A DNA stretch of 64,000 nt from Prunella strophiata. Lineage: Eukaryota; Chordata; Aves; Passeriformes; Prunellidae. Position numbers and translations under genes: made by a program. Positions 1 to 11,905 of the stretch are shown in pieces (positions within the stretch are counted from its first letter, which is position 1; each line of letters starts with the position of its first letter). The stretch lies in the NCBI GenBank assembly GCA_036583965.1, contig JAZBQD010000014.1:69781056-69845055 (forward strand). Direction: 5' to 3'. The notes under the pieces were generated by a model. That model searched no databases, was not told where the DNA came from, and was given only the letters and a program-made list of their open reading frames with translations.

Positions 1-171
1 TCTCAGGTTCAGAGAAATGTGAATCCCACAGTGTGGTGAACTAGAGGCAGAGCCAGGACTGGGACAAGGCAGTCTCAGTTCCTTGGTCTCTGCTTTCAGG
101 TTGGTTATCTGAAGACAAGACCTGTTAATACTTGAGGAGGGCAAGGTGGGGTGCTTGGGGGCTTCACTTAC
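1..171 (-). other. PLXNA4: PLXNA4 intron following the first coding exon (partial)
   Basis: Minus-strand sequence after the GTAAGTG donor at 171-165. No further coding sequence is seen before the window edge. Confidence 0.7.
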
Positions 172-1350
172 CGCGCTGCTACAGGGAATGTCCTTGACCT
201 TGAGCCAGGCCAGGTCTAACGTCCCCTCTCCCCTGTAGCAGGACTGAAGCCTGTCCTTGATGCGGTCGTTGATGTTTTTCAGGACAAAGATGCAAAGAGC
301 AGACTCATCCAAAGACTTCATCTTCCTTTTCTGCCCCTTGGAGAAGACTGTGAAGAGGATATCATCCTCGGGGCCAACTCCCAGAGACCTGGCCAGGATG
401 GCTCCAGCCTTGGACAAGTAGGCAGCCTGGAGCAACCGATATTCCACCCCGTTCTTCTCACAGCCAATGGGCACCTCCACGTAGGAGTTAAAGGCCGTGT
501 CCTCCTTACAAAGCCTCACCAGCTTGGAGGTGTAAACCTGCTCCTTTGTGGTGGAGCCGGGTGGGGAGATCATCTCAGGCTGCAGAGTCAGGAAGTAGAC
601 AAAGTTCCCGCTGCTGAAGCCGTAGATGTAGTAGATATCAAAGTCGGGGATGATGGTGAAGGTGTCTGAGGGGATCTTGATCATAGAGGCCACAAACTCG
701 TCGTGAAAGACATATGCAAACATCCCATCAGCCTCGGAGTTCTTGGTGAGCTTTCTGCTGGAGATGGTGGGGAAATACTCCGGTTTGCCGTCCACGGCCG
801 TGGCGATGAACAGCTTGTCGTCCATGTTGCTGTAAGAAACAATGACTCCAAAAACAGAGCCACTCTCGTTCACCCCAGAGAGGTAATGCTCCTTCTTGTG
901 GAAGGGCTCTCCCAGCTTGAAGAGGTCATCCAGCCTCAGGAGCTTGCAGATGCCCTGGTACAGGCTCCCACAGGCTATCAACCGATTCTCCTTGTAGTCT
1001 ATGAGGAGCATTTTGTTTATGTTGTTGGTGGGCGTCAAGGGTTCATTGCAGGTTTGGACAATCCTGGGAGGATAACACTTGGGATTGTCATCGTCAGGAC
1101 CAGTCTCGTGGGTCACCAGGACCTTCAGGTCGCTGGAGAGTTTGTAGATCCTGTTGACAGCCCCCAGGTAAATGTGCCCAGTCCTTTCATCCACCACCAA
1201 GTGGTTGAAGTTTCCCTCTGCTTGCTCTCCAGTGAAGGTGATGAAGGGCCTCTTTGGATGGGGTGGCTGCTGTCTGCCAAGAGGTGACACAGTGGTGGAC
1301 AGCAGGAGGTGAGAAACCAGGCAAGTCCATTTCCACATGGCCGGCGACAT
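172..1350 (-). CDS. PLXNA4: Plexin-A4, first coding exon (signal peptide and start of Sema domain), partial gene
   Basis: Plexin A proteins are single-pass axon-guidance receptors that bind class 3 semaphorins with neuropilins, or class 6 semaphorins directly, at the neuronal surface. The minus strand encodes 393 uninterrupted codons. Residues 1-25 form a hydrophobic leader (MSPAMWKWTCLVSHLLL..) typical of a signal peptide. Residues 51-70 (LVVDERTGHIYLGAVNRIYK) are the conserved opening of the plexin Sema domain, followed by SLYQGICKLLRL near 129-140. Cysteines at 92, 101, 127, 135, 281, 297, 353, 371 and 390 fit the Sema disulphide pattern, and an N-E-S sequon lies at 161. The start ATG is preceded by ACC (Kozak-like) and gives a leader resembling vertebrate PLXNA4 (M..W.WTCL.SHLL). 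The residues match PLXNA4 better than the other A plexins as I recall them, for example NSEADGMFAYVFHDEF. The exon ends in phase 0 at a GCG|GTAAGTG donor, and the rest of the Sema domain, the PSI/IPT repeats and the GAP domain lie beyond the left edge. No break is seen. The exon call is very secure; the A4 assignment rests on remembered family sequences. Confidence 0.95.
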
Positions 1351-1435
1351 GGTTAGAGAGGTTTGTATTCCCAAGGCAACAAGAATTAGAAGCTGTAAAA
1401 CTCTTCAAAACACCAATTCCCTGGCAGATTCTGTC
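1351..1435 (-). other. PLXNA4: 5' untranslated part of the first coding exon of PLXNA4
   Basis: Upstream of the start codon the minus strand runs 85 bases to a strong splice acceptor. A pyrimidine-rich tract at about 1437-1460 is followed by TTGTAG, with the AG at 1437-1436, so the exon would begin at 1435. No in-frame ATG lies closer to the acceptor. The acceptor implies at least one upstream non-coding exon, which fits the known vertebrate plexin A gene layout. Confidence 0.75.
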
Positions 1436-3884
1436 CTACAAGCAGAGAAAAAAGAAAACAAAAGTACATTACTATGGAGTATTCCTTCCTCCTCCCTCCT
1501 TCACAACCATGCCATCATCAGAGCGTATTTAATTGCTAATCCTCCCTTTCTCCACTCTGAGCTCTCTACTTAAAACCAGCACAAAGGGAGCCCTCCTGAC
1601 AGAAAAGATGCTGGGAGAAAAAGCAGAAATCACACAGCAGAGTAATAAATCAGCACCCTTTCCCTCTCCATTACACACCCACATGCCCCACGGTGCAGCA
1701 TAAATATTGACTGCAAGTGCAGAAGGGTAATGGTAAAAACATCACCCAGCACTGCTGTTTGCACTGCCAGCACCAGCCCAGCTGTGGATTTGCTATCTGA
1801 GACTCCAGAACTGGAGAAGGATTATTATCCTGCTCCTCTGGACGAGGCACTGAAGCCTAGAGAAGGTCAGGGATCTGCCTACAGGGATGGGGCCAGATGG
1901 ATGCTGAGCTCTCCCACAGTCCTTGAAGTTTGCCAGGAAGGAGCCAGCTCTGGTGTGACATTAGCATCGTTTCAGGGAGATCTCAGTCCAGAATGTGCTC
2001 AGTTTGAGCAGGAGCTCTGTGGCTTCCAGATCAAAGCTGCCTCACGCCAGCCCAGTGAGTACAGACCCAGGGGTTGTGGTGTGCCAGCTGTCACTGCCAC
2101 ATCTGCAAAGGGCTGGGAGCAAACAGGGCACAGGGTGTCCTCCCTCCCCTGGGCTCTCACCACAGACCACTCTCCACCCACTTCACACTCTCCACCCACT
2201 TCACAGCCAAGGGAACATCATCTGAAAGGGATCTCAGCTGACTGAGGAGAAAGGGGTTGCTTATCTACCAGCAGAGATAAAGCCTAAAGCACCGTGAAGT
2301 AGGAAAACCAATGACCCAAGGACCAGCCTGGTACCTTTCCAAAGAGAGGAAAGAGGCTTTCCTTGCACCACTCAGTCCCTTAAAATCTGCCAGATTTTGA
2401 CCATGGTGATGGGAGCAGTGTGGGGTTCAGACATTTGGTGAGCACATCACCAAGCCCTCATGGAAACACCTCTTCCTACTCAGCACATCCATCTGCTCCC
2501 TTTTCCTTCACTTTTTTGGTTGCTTCTGTACTAAGAACAGCTTTACCCCTTCATGGCCCCACAGAGCCTGTGGGACATGGAGTTCTACCAGCTCAGGCCT
2601 CACAAGCCAAGCTCCTCCTTGAGTGCTGACCACACAAACCTAGTGGCCAGGCCCTTCATCCCTCTGTCATCCACATCAGAACTTCACAAAGCTGCTGTTG
2701 ATTTTAAAAAGGACACAAGCCAAACACAGCTCCACTCCTGCAGTGTCCCAACCCCTCTGTCACAGAGTGACTTTGCTGAAATCAGGGGTGTAATCAGTGA
2801 TGACAGCCAGGCTCGCACAAGTAGGAGGCAAGGAAAAAAATCCCTGTTTGCAGATCCCAGCAGGGAGGAAGATGTGACAGTGACACAGGTCTGGATGTGC
2901 AGCTTTTTTCAGATCTCTGCAGCTCTGCTAACGCTGGTGGAACTGAAAAATTTACTTCAAAAAATAATAGGGAGAATAAATCCCACATTCTTTTGACCCA
3001 TAGGCTGATTGGATCTGATAGTGGAAAGGGTAAATCTGGGCTTGTAGAGCAGCCACCACTTTTATGCCACCCCAAATATTTCAAAACTCTGGCAGAGCAG
3101 CCAGAATTCCCAAGCTGTTGTAGGATCACCTTCACCTCCTGCTGCCCTCCCTGCTGCAGCAGCCGCAGGCGTTGGATGGATGATGGACAAAGGTCAGCCC
3201 ACATTTGCTTTAGTCATGTTTACCCTGCTCTGCTTTGCCTCTCTGGTCAAGCAAATATTTAATAAAACCAAGCTTATAGTGCAGAGTTGGCAGGACTGTC
3301 TGGCGAGCTCTGCAGGGATAGGCAGGCTGGTCACGTAGGCTGTTAATAACCTTTATTATGATGGATAGAGCAGTGATGGGATGAGCTCTCCCCACACAAC
3401 CATTCCTCTTTCAAAAGGGCCCATCCTCGAGAGAGCAGCAGAAGAGGGAAGCTGTCCCTGTTTGAGCCCTGTGTTCAGAAGCATCACGTGGCGACCCTGA
3501 ACACCGGCTCCCGTCACTGATGAGTTATGATCCACATTTCTAACAGGCACTGGTTTGATCAGGAACTAGGCAGATCTAGGGAGAAATTATTCTTTTCAAG
3601 TACTAAAAAGGTATCTGCTTTACCCCTCTATTTTACTGTGTTTTGCTCTGCAGAGTCAGCAGAGCTGCAGGGCAGGGAAATGGGAACTGCTGCAATCCCA
3701 GAACTGATCTTGAGATATTTTGCTCTGTCCAAAATTCATCACAGCACCTGCAAAAATGGGATAAAATCTGCCCATTAAAACAAACAGCCAACACAAAATG
3801 AGAAGAGACAGGCTCCAGACATAAATTCTTCGAGGCCCATGCAGGTGAGAATTGATTTGAGGTCAGACTATCACTTGTAGAGGA

Positions 3885-3950
3885 AGGGAATGGAGAGGAG
3901 AACCTTGCTAGATCCCTTCCAACCCAAACCATCCTGTGATCCCTCCAGGA
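3885..3950 (+). mobile_element. CR1 LINE 3'-end remnant
   Basis: A short stretch resembles the CR1 3' terminus: CCCTTCCAACCCAAACCATC followed by CTGTGAT. It is degenerate and only about 60 bases are recognisable. Sense orientation is plus. Confidence 0.5.
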
Positions 3951-6819
3951 AAAGACAGCAAATTTCATCTGGAAACCAGAGAGACTCCGGTGAGAAACTC
4001 CAGGAAGGCTTTACAGCAGGCAAGGGTGCTTTCCATAACACTGAACCTCACTGGGGAGGGAGTTCACCTGCAGAGGAAAGAGCATCAGCAGACTGGGAGC
4101 ACCAGGAATGCACAGGAGCATGCTTTTTGGGACAAAGCAGGGAGAGCCTGGGGCTATTTTGCTATTTTCCAGCAGCCATCTGAGTGACCCTGGGAGCAGG
4201 ATTTTCTCTGTGCTTGCTGCTGGCACTCCCTCCTCTCCCATCTGCTCAGTGCTGTACCCTCTGTCCTGGAGCCCCAATCAGTCCTGGAGCCTCTGAGGGC
4301 TATAATTTATAATTTGGCTTAATTAATAAATAACAGCAGAGGTCAGGGGCAAGGAGGCCTGGATGTTTAGCCTGCAGAATAGAGCAGGGTTTGTACAAGC
4401 CCTTAGAGGATGCACCAAGGAGAAGGGGGTTGTGGATGGGTTTTTTTCCCCCCTGTGTCTGGATGGCAGGAATCACAGCAGCTGGGAAGGCAATAAATAC
4501 AGTGCCATGGACATGCAGAGTCTGCAAGAGGGTAATTATATTCTAAAAACAAAGCAAATAAACAGAAGGCCACAGCCAGCAAGGGCTGGACTTGGGCTCT
4601 GAGCTGGCTGTTTCCAAAAATAAACCCAAAGTGCCTTTTCCACTGGGGATGTGGGCAGCAGGGATGCCATGAGCCACCACACAGGGCTCCTGTGTGAGGC
4701 CAGATCACCCCTCAACGTGGCTCCTGCCACAGCAGCCTCTCCATCAGCACACCCAAGGTCCCTGGGAAGGTCACAGAGCAAATCCAGCTGTTTCAGGCAG
4801 CTGTTGCAGAGGTTTCACACCACTCTCTTGCCCGTGGAAAAACGACTTTATGGCTTGCAAATAACACATTCCCCAAAAGCTGCCTTGAACTCCCAGAGTT
4901 TGGTTTAAATGCTGTTTTCCTCCTGGAGAACAGCAAGTTATGGTGCTACCCCACAGTCTGGTTACTTTTTTTGCTGTTATGAAGCATTTCCAGTAAAGGT
5001 TTGAGACCACTGAGTTAAAGGTTGCAGTTTAGTTCTGCTCAGGGACCTCCAGGACACAATCCCAAGACTCCAGAACATGAAACTCTGTGGTAAATACACA
5101 GGATTCTGGGCAAGAACAGCTTGGGTGTGAAAGAGTCTCAGAGGAAGAAACATCCAAATGTCTTTTAACTCTGATTATTAGATGGGAAATTTAGGGAATG
5201 ATGAATACATCCTCAAAATGCATCAGCGTGCAAGGGGACAGAGTCAAGGATGAGTTATGCCTGAGGAAGTAGGAATAAATCAGGAATAAAGAGGACACAA
5301 AGGACTGATCTGTCAACTGAGAGAGAGGGGAAGGACTCAGGAGGAAGTGCACAGGGAGAGGGGAAAGAGAGAGCTGGGTTTTGATTGACAATCTCACAAA
5401 ATCCATGGTCATGTCCCTATCCTGGAGTCTGGGACAAATCCACCCCACTCCAATGACAGCTCCTGAAAGGAACACATCACTGGGTGAGCATGAGACAACA
5501 ACATTTCCCTCACACACACACACAGAGCCCTCCTGCCATCAAAGGTGTTAGACAGAGCCACATCACCAGGTCCCCTGCCACGGCCACGTGTGGCAGCAGG
5601 GACAGCACAAAGTCAGCAGGAAGAGCCTGCATACAGAAAGCCATAGAAGCAATCCCACTCTGGGTCCAGCTCAGAGCAAAAATACATGTTAAAGCCTTGA
5701 ACACAACCAAAATGAGCAGAAAAACAGCTCTGGGAGGGAGGGAAAACTCAACACATCCTCGTGGACAGCAGGCCTGGCAGCACCCCAGAGTCCTGGCGGG
5801 TGGCACAGTGAGTTCCCCACCTGGCTGGGAGGAAGGCAGGAGCACCCAGGGCTCCTGGGCAGTGCCAGGGTGGTTAATGAGGCCCAGCTAATCAGGCAGC
5901 ACAGTCCTGTGTTTGCTTTCCCTGCACTCAGGCTGCTCATGCCTGGGATGCAGGAGATGCTGACGAGGCAGACGCCCAGCACGGAGCAATTCAGCACCAA
6001 GTGCAGCCACACAATCCCTTTAATCTCATCTGAAGGCTTTTTTTCTTCATGGTTTCCTTTAATAAACCCTGATTACCATGGATAGAAGCTTTTCTTTGGG
6101 AGCCAACATGGCAAGAAAACCCACATAGGGACATTGTCAGCAGCTTCCCCAACAAGGACTGGATTCTAACTTTGGCTAAATCCTTTCTCCCTGAACTTAC
6201 AACCTGCCCAAGCTGAAGGCAAGTCTCACTTTGGGGACACCCCACACCACAGCAGCTTTACTTTGGAGCTCACCAAAAAGAACAGATCCCTGCACAGAGC
6301 TGCAGCTTGTCCCAAATACAGAGATTAATTTCAGGAGTGGTTTGTTTGCAAGGGAATTAAAATATAGAGGGACAACACAGCCTTCCCTCATCACACAGAT
6401 TATTTTTCTCAGGCACTCAGATGCTGGCCATCACCTTGTTACCTGTGCCAGAAGAGTATTAAATGATGGGATTAACACATGCCACGAGTGGGACTTTCTT
6501 CCCTTTTTTTCCCAGCTCTTCCCATGTGATAAAACTGCATGTGGATGTTGTTTCTGCCTGCATTTCAAATTTGGTTTTCTACCAGCAAAAGCAGGTCAGA
6601 GCTGTGCTCCTCTGTGCTTGGGAGGGAGAGCAGAGAGGTTTGTAATGATTTCTCAGCTCCTCCAGGAATTTGCTGCAGAGACTCGAATGAAAGAACACAA
6701 ATATTCAGCGTCACAGAAACAAGAATGGAGTTTTGAGGTCATGAAAATAACCTACAAATCCAAAGACCCGAGTTAAACTCTGTTTTCTGGAGCAGACAGG
6801 GACGTGAGTCCCAAGGCTG

Positions 6820-6905
6820 TCATGGAACATCCAGAACTGGAAGGGACCCAACCTTCCAATGACATGACACAGGTATTTCCCAGCCTCCTGAAAGTGTCCT
6901 GAGGA
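6820..6905 (-). mobile_element. Possible degraded CR1 LINE remnant
   Basis: It contains GAACTGGAAGGGACCCAACC, similar to the complement of the CR1 3' region, but the flanks have decayed. This is a weak call. Confidence 0.3.
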
Positions 6906-8382
6906 CAAATCTATGAAAATTACTCCTTATCACAGTAACTGGGGAAATGTAAACCCTCCCAACAAACAAACTGTTGGAGCAAGAGCACCCAAGGTCACTG
7001 ATTTCAAGCAAACCATGTCACAGCAGTGCCTAGCTTGGCTGATCCCACCTTGTGGGTGTGAGATCATAGAGGCACTGAGAAAAGGGAAATATTGCCAAAA
7101 GCCAGAGTGTCAGGTTGACTTCTGTCTCATTCCTGTCCCCAGCAAAGCCATCACACAGTGCTGGCACTCTGCCCTCCCCAGCACTAAGAGTTTCTCTGCT
7201 GTATTTCACTGAGGTGCAGCTCTCACGGGGTTGGCAGCACCAGGTTGGCCAAAAAAATTAAAATTTTATGGAATATTCCTAATATTCAGGGTCAGCTGTG
7301 TGCTTTCCCAATTCCTCATGCACCTCCAGCATTCTCCCTGTCAGGCCATGGGAAGCTGAAAAGTCTTGGAGTTCATTTAAACCCTATTTATCAGCAACTA
7401 AAACCATCAGTGTTATCACCACAATTCTCATACCAAACCCAAAACACACCATCCCAGGAAGAAAATTAACTTTATTCCAGCAGAAACCAGGACAGCAATT
7501 CACTGGGAAGGAGACCCTGATGAGCTCTAGACACAAAGAGGAATAAACACAGCCTCTGCCCCTAAAGGAGTGATGAATATTGAAAAGAAAATGAACTGGG
7601 TTTCATCCCAGCAGGTCTCCCCAGCTCGTGTATCCATTCCAGCATTTAGGACAGCCTTGAGAAAAATGGCATTTCCTTCCTCAGGAGCTCAGCTTATGCT
7701 CACACATTCCCTTCGAGGCTTTGGGGGCTCTGAAAAAGCCCAAAAGAAATCAAAATTTGCTGGGTTTGGTTCAGGTGGGAGCCCTAACACAGCAAGGAAG
7801 GGTCTGTGACCTGGCTTTGCCCACAGGTTGCCAGGCAGCTGTTTTGTTTCCTTGCTGGCTGAAGCTGTTTTCAGCAGAGTTTGTGCTGCTCTGGATGCCA
7901 GTGGGTGGATGTTTCCCCCTGCCTGGCAGTTTTGGGAAGATCTGTGAGACACAAGTCCTCTGTCTCAGGCTGAAGCTTTGCAATTAGCACTGTGTGTACC
8001 CAGCAGGAGCCAAATCTCACTGTTCTTCAGCTGCCTCCTGCAAGACTGGCAGGGAGAAACACTCTGCATTCACTTTGTGACCACTGGCTACTTCTCTCTC
8101 CACATCTCTGTGAGATAAAACATGGGACTTCAAGGGGAAAAAACAAAACCTTGATCAGCTGCTTGTGGGAGCACTGAGATCTAAATTTGGAACTGGGGAA
8201 AGCACTGGCAAAGAAGCCAGCAGAGAATCCCCAGCCTTCAAAGTCTGAGATTTTGCTATATATTCAAAACACAGCTGGAGCAGAGTGGTCCGAGGGAAAA
8301 AGTGAAAGCAGCAAGACTGGGAAAATCAGAGATGATACCAGGACCAGGGAATCCCAGAGTGGTTTGGTGTTGGAACCCTGAT

Positions 8383-8911
8383 TGCTGCTGAGAATTTGGG
8401 ACTTTCTGTGCTGCCAGACTCTGACCCCCAAGAGAACTCTGCACTGACCTGAGGCTGTGGAGAAGCTTCCAGAATGGAATGATGGAACTGGGATTGTGGG
8501 TGTGGAGTTTGAAGAGAAGTGTGAGATACCACAGGGTGGGAAACTTAGAGTTTAAGGGTTTAGAATACAGCAATATCTATAAAGCAAGATGGAGGTTTTG
8601 AGGCAGTGGCTGGTCCTTCTTCTTCACCTTCTTCTCCATGGGTTTGGGTGGTTTTGTGTAATTGGATAAAAAAGTCCACATTGCGGGGCATGGGTGGTTA
8701 TTGTGTTAAACGTAAAAGTAATTCAGGTGTAATTTCTTAATTAGACAGTTTATCCTTTAAAGGCCTTGTAGAGAGAGAGACAGGGCTCCATTTTTAGTTT
8801 GTTATTGAAGTAGAAGTCACAGTTTGTGAGACTGCAACATAGATAAGAACTAATAAACATCTGAGTCCAAACAAGAAATACCATCTCACACATTTAATCC
8901 CAACCTTGACA
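8383..8911 (+). mobile_element. Solo LTR of an endogenous retrovirus (family A, copy 1)
   Basis: This segment of about 529 bases is closely matched, in the same orientation, by 48099-48628, over its whole length and with scattered substitutions and small indels. A polyadenylation signal AATAAA lies near the 3' end (about 8852), and the end ..CTTGACA fits a CA-terminated LTR. No gag, pol or env sequence flanks it, so it is read as a solo LTR. Similar elements are common in songbird genomes. Boundaries are approximate because no clean target-site duplication was found. Confidence 0.65.
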
Positions 8912-8934
8912 GAAAAGAAGATAAAAACTCGACA

Positions 8935-9035
8935 GATTGGGTTGGAAGGGACCTAAAAAACCATCTTGTTCCAGCCCTCTGCCATAGGCAGGGACACCTT
9001 CCATAGACCAGGTTGCTCAGTGCCTGGGTGGGGAT
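8935..9035 (-). mobile_element. CR1 LINE 3'-end fragment
   Basis: It reads GGGTTGGAAGGGACCTAAAA, then a GGCAGGGACACCTTCC motif and ACCAGGTTGCTCAG. This is the complement of the canonical avian CR1 3' region, so the element lies on the minus strand, 5'-truncated as is usual. Confidence 0.85.
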
Positions 9036-11555
9036 GGGGAATAAGGTTTGGAAATCAAGCTTCAGAGGAAATCAATCCACAGAGCAGTGGATTTGCTGCA
9101 CAGGATCAGGCACTCTGCAAACCAGGTGGGCATCAGTTAGCAGTGACCAGCACTTGCTGGCTCACAGCAAATGGGAATTTCTCCCAGATGAAGAGCTCAC
9201 AAGTGGCCAGGCTGACTCTGTGATTAATGCAGGGCACAGCTGTGTGCTCCTGGAGAGCCAGGGTCCCCCAGGGAAGGAGCATCAATCCTGCAACTGCACC
9301 AAACCTTGCAGGAAATGGGCTGGACACGCAGCAGGAGTGGGAACATAAAGAAAATGCTGTTAGCAGTGCTGTATTGCTGGGAGGGAAGAGTCAGAGGTGT
9401 GATAATTTCTCTTCAGTGGTGCAGGGTTTGCAGCAGAGGCGAGAACAGAGTCTCTCTTTATGCTTTACTCAGCATAAAATTTCCTCCTTTCATTTATGGC
9501 AGGTATCCAGCCCCTTTTGGAGCAGCAGCCACCAGCTCTGGATGGGGCCAGGGAAAAGATCTGACACAGCAAATTCTTCATCCTCAGCTTCTTGTGTGAG
9601 TGGCTAAAGGGAGCAGATGAGAGAGCCCCATAAAACAGGGGAGGCTGGGCCATCCCAAATCCCAGCCAGATCTCCAGCCCAGCAATGCTGACTGGCATTT
9701 GCTCTCCCAGACCCAAAAAAAAGCTGCATTTCACTGCAACCATTAGCAGAATTTTGATATTGACTGGAGATTCTGAAAAAGAAATTTTCAGATACCTCCT
9801 TGTTTTATTTGCTCTACACTTTCCTAACTCTGACCAAGTTCCTAAACTCTTCTGGGTGGGTTTTTAGGCACCCTGAACCTCCTGGGCAGATATGTGCTGT
9901 TCATTTTATCACTCTGCCTTCTGCATGACAGCTCTTCCACCAACTGCTCCCTGTCTTTCAGCCCTCCAGCAGGTCAGATGAGGTCAGGTGAATCTTTTTT
10001 CATCTTCCTGTAGCACCCAGGGCAATTAGGTCCCAATCTGGACGTTCAAAACTTGCACGTGTCAGCTGAAGTAATCTATTCCTGCTGCCTCCAAGGGCTT
10101 GGAAAGAGCTCTTGAAGGGATGTCAGAAGGATAAAAAGTCCATACTTCTGCCCCAAAGCACACCAGTCCCAGATTCCAGGCATCTTCTGCAGATAGGAGA
10201 TTGCTACAGAGCATGACTTCTTCTTTACAAATAATGCAGCACCAAATAGACATTTTTTGAACTAATACTAATCTGCATGCTTTCCTTGGCTTTCCCTTGC
10301 AAATCCCATAAAAACTGCATTACAATTGTTTATAATTTTTAACCATTCTGGCATAACAGTACTTTTTGTGGTGTTCAAAATGAGCCAGGGCACAGCACAG
10401 CTGCTGCATCCAGAGCAAGATGCTCCCTGAGAAGAAACAACCCAAGATCAGACCAAACAAGATCTGCCCTCTTCAGACACTTCTCCTCTGAGCATTTTGG
10501 TTAAAAAAAACTTCTGTCCCCACTTGACTTGGATGTTTTGAGCAGGCTGAAGGGCAGCTGAGCTGCTCCTGAGCCAAGAGGCAGGCACAGGGGCAGGACT
10601 GATGGAGAGCCCCACGTTTCCCAAGCAGAGACTTCCAGCTGAGACCCAATTTCCAGCCCAGCAGCAGCACTGGGGAAGGGCTCTCTGTGCTGAGAGCTGT
10701 AATGAGGCACTGTGGACACAAGCCCTGATAAGCTGCAGCTTTGGGAGCATTTCAAGGGAAAAGAAAAAAATAAAAAGCAGTCTGACATCTATCCCACCAC
10801 CATCCCCTGATGTCCCAATTTACAGGTGACACAGGAAGGCCACAAAAGCAGAGAATCAGCAGCAAAACTCAATTCCCCCTTGCAGAAATAAAAACGTGGA
10901 TAAAATATTATTAATTTGCTGTTAATTTTCTCTCCCAGTGACTTTGTCACCACAATCACAGCTGCTGCCAACACATCCAAAGGCCAATGGAGAGTTATTC
11001 TTAGAGCCCAGCCCGGCTGTTGCTGCAGGATAAGTAATCCCAAATCATGCCTGAGAGTCCTGAGCTGCTGCTGAGCTGGACAGGACACCTATGGCCAGGA
11101 TCAGAGGCAGGCAGGAGACAGAACAGTGCTCGTGTGGGTGAGGAAATAATCACATGCTCTGTTTGTTAACAAGCAGATTAGAAAGGAGCTGTTGTACACA
11201 CACACACACACACACAGACTGTGTTTGCAGGGAGATACACGACTCCATCCCGTACAGACACATTTATTTTTGCACCAAAATGATGCAATTCCTGTGCAGG
11301 GCACTGTGTGCATGCATAATTCCAGTGAGCATTAGCAGCAACACCTCCAGCTCAGGTTGTCTGACATGTTCTGTGCCAAGGCTCACTTTTAAGGTCCTCA
11401 TTACTTTGACAGACCTGAACCACTCAGGGGACAATTGCCTGAGCTCGGTGTCTGCCTCAGGCTACCAGCTCTCTGGAAAGTTGCATTCAGAATGACTTGG
11501 GCAATGCTGAGAACTAAATTAGGGGGAAAAGTTTTTGCAAGTTACTGATTTTAAC
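9036..11555. other. Intronic sequence without recognised gene
   Basis: Unique non-coding sequence. Only short incidental open frames are present, plus a (CA)n tract at 11196-11216. No splice-flanked coding segment was recognised. Confidence 0.55.
11196..11216. repeat. (CA)n microsatellite
   Basis: About ten uninterrupted CA dinucleotides. Confidence 0.9.
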
Positions 11556-11582
11556 TTTTTTTTTTTTTTTTTTTTTTTTTTT
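11556..11582. repeat. Poly-T tract
   Basis: An uninterrupted run of 27 T. It could be the minus-strand A-tail of an unrecognised retroposed sequence, but no body is identifiable beside it. Confidence 0.85.
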
Positions 11583-11799
11583 CCTATATTTGACCTCGGT
11601 TAGATTCTTCCTGCTGCCTCACTGAAAGGGTGGCACCCTTTGGAGCAGGGAGCAAAAATCAGGATGCTCCTTTCCTTTTGGTTAAAAGTCTGTCTAAATT
11701 TGACCAAGTTGAGCATCTAATAGCACAAATACTGCAAGGAAAAGTTTTGCTTTTTCCATTGCTCCTAGGAGGGATCAGACAACACTTGGGCTTATCAAC

Positions 11800-11905
11800 A
11801 GAGGAGGAAAAGAGCTTGATCCACCTGGGCTAGTGGAAAATGACCCTGCCCAAAATTATTTAAGTTCCCTTCAACTGAAACCAGTCTGTGATTCTATGAC
11901 TTGCC
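11800..11905 (+). mobile_element. CR1 LINE 3'-end fragment
   Basis: It contains CCACCTGGGCTAGTGGAA followed by CCCTGCCCA and ends CTGTGATTCTATGA. These are landmarks of the CR1 3' terminus in sense orientation, moderately diverged. Confidence 0.75.

Larger units (their letters stand above)
1436..8382 (-). other. Probable PLXNA4 intron 1, proximal part; no exon recognised
   Basis: About 7 kb with no coding signal. Open frames here are short, lack family motifs and are interrupted on both strands. The stretch holds weak CR1 3'-end remnants near 3.9 and 6.8 kb and otherwise unique sequence. It is assigned to the intron because the acceptor at 1436 faces it and the next convincing minus-strand donor is at 28449. 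Confidence 0.6.

Noticed and set aside
703..1287. A 194-codon plus-strand frame
   Set aside because: It is the antisense shadow of the PLXNA4 coding exon on the minus strand.
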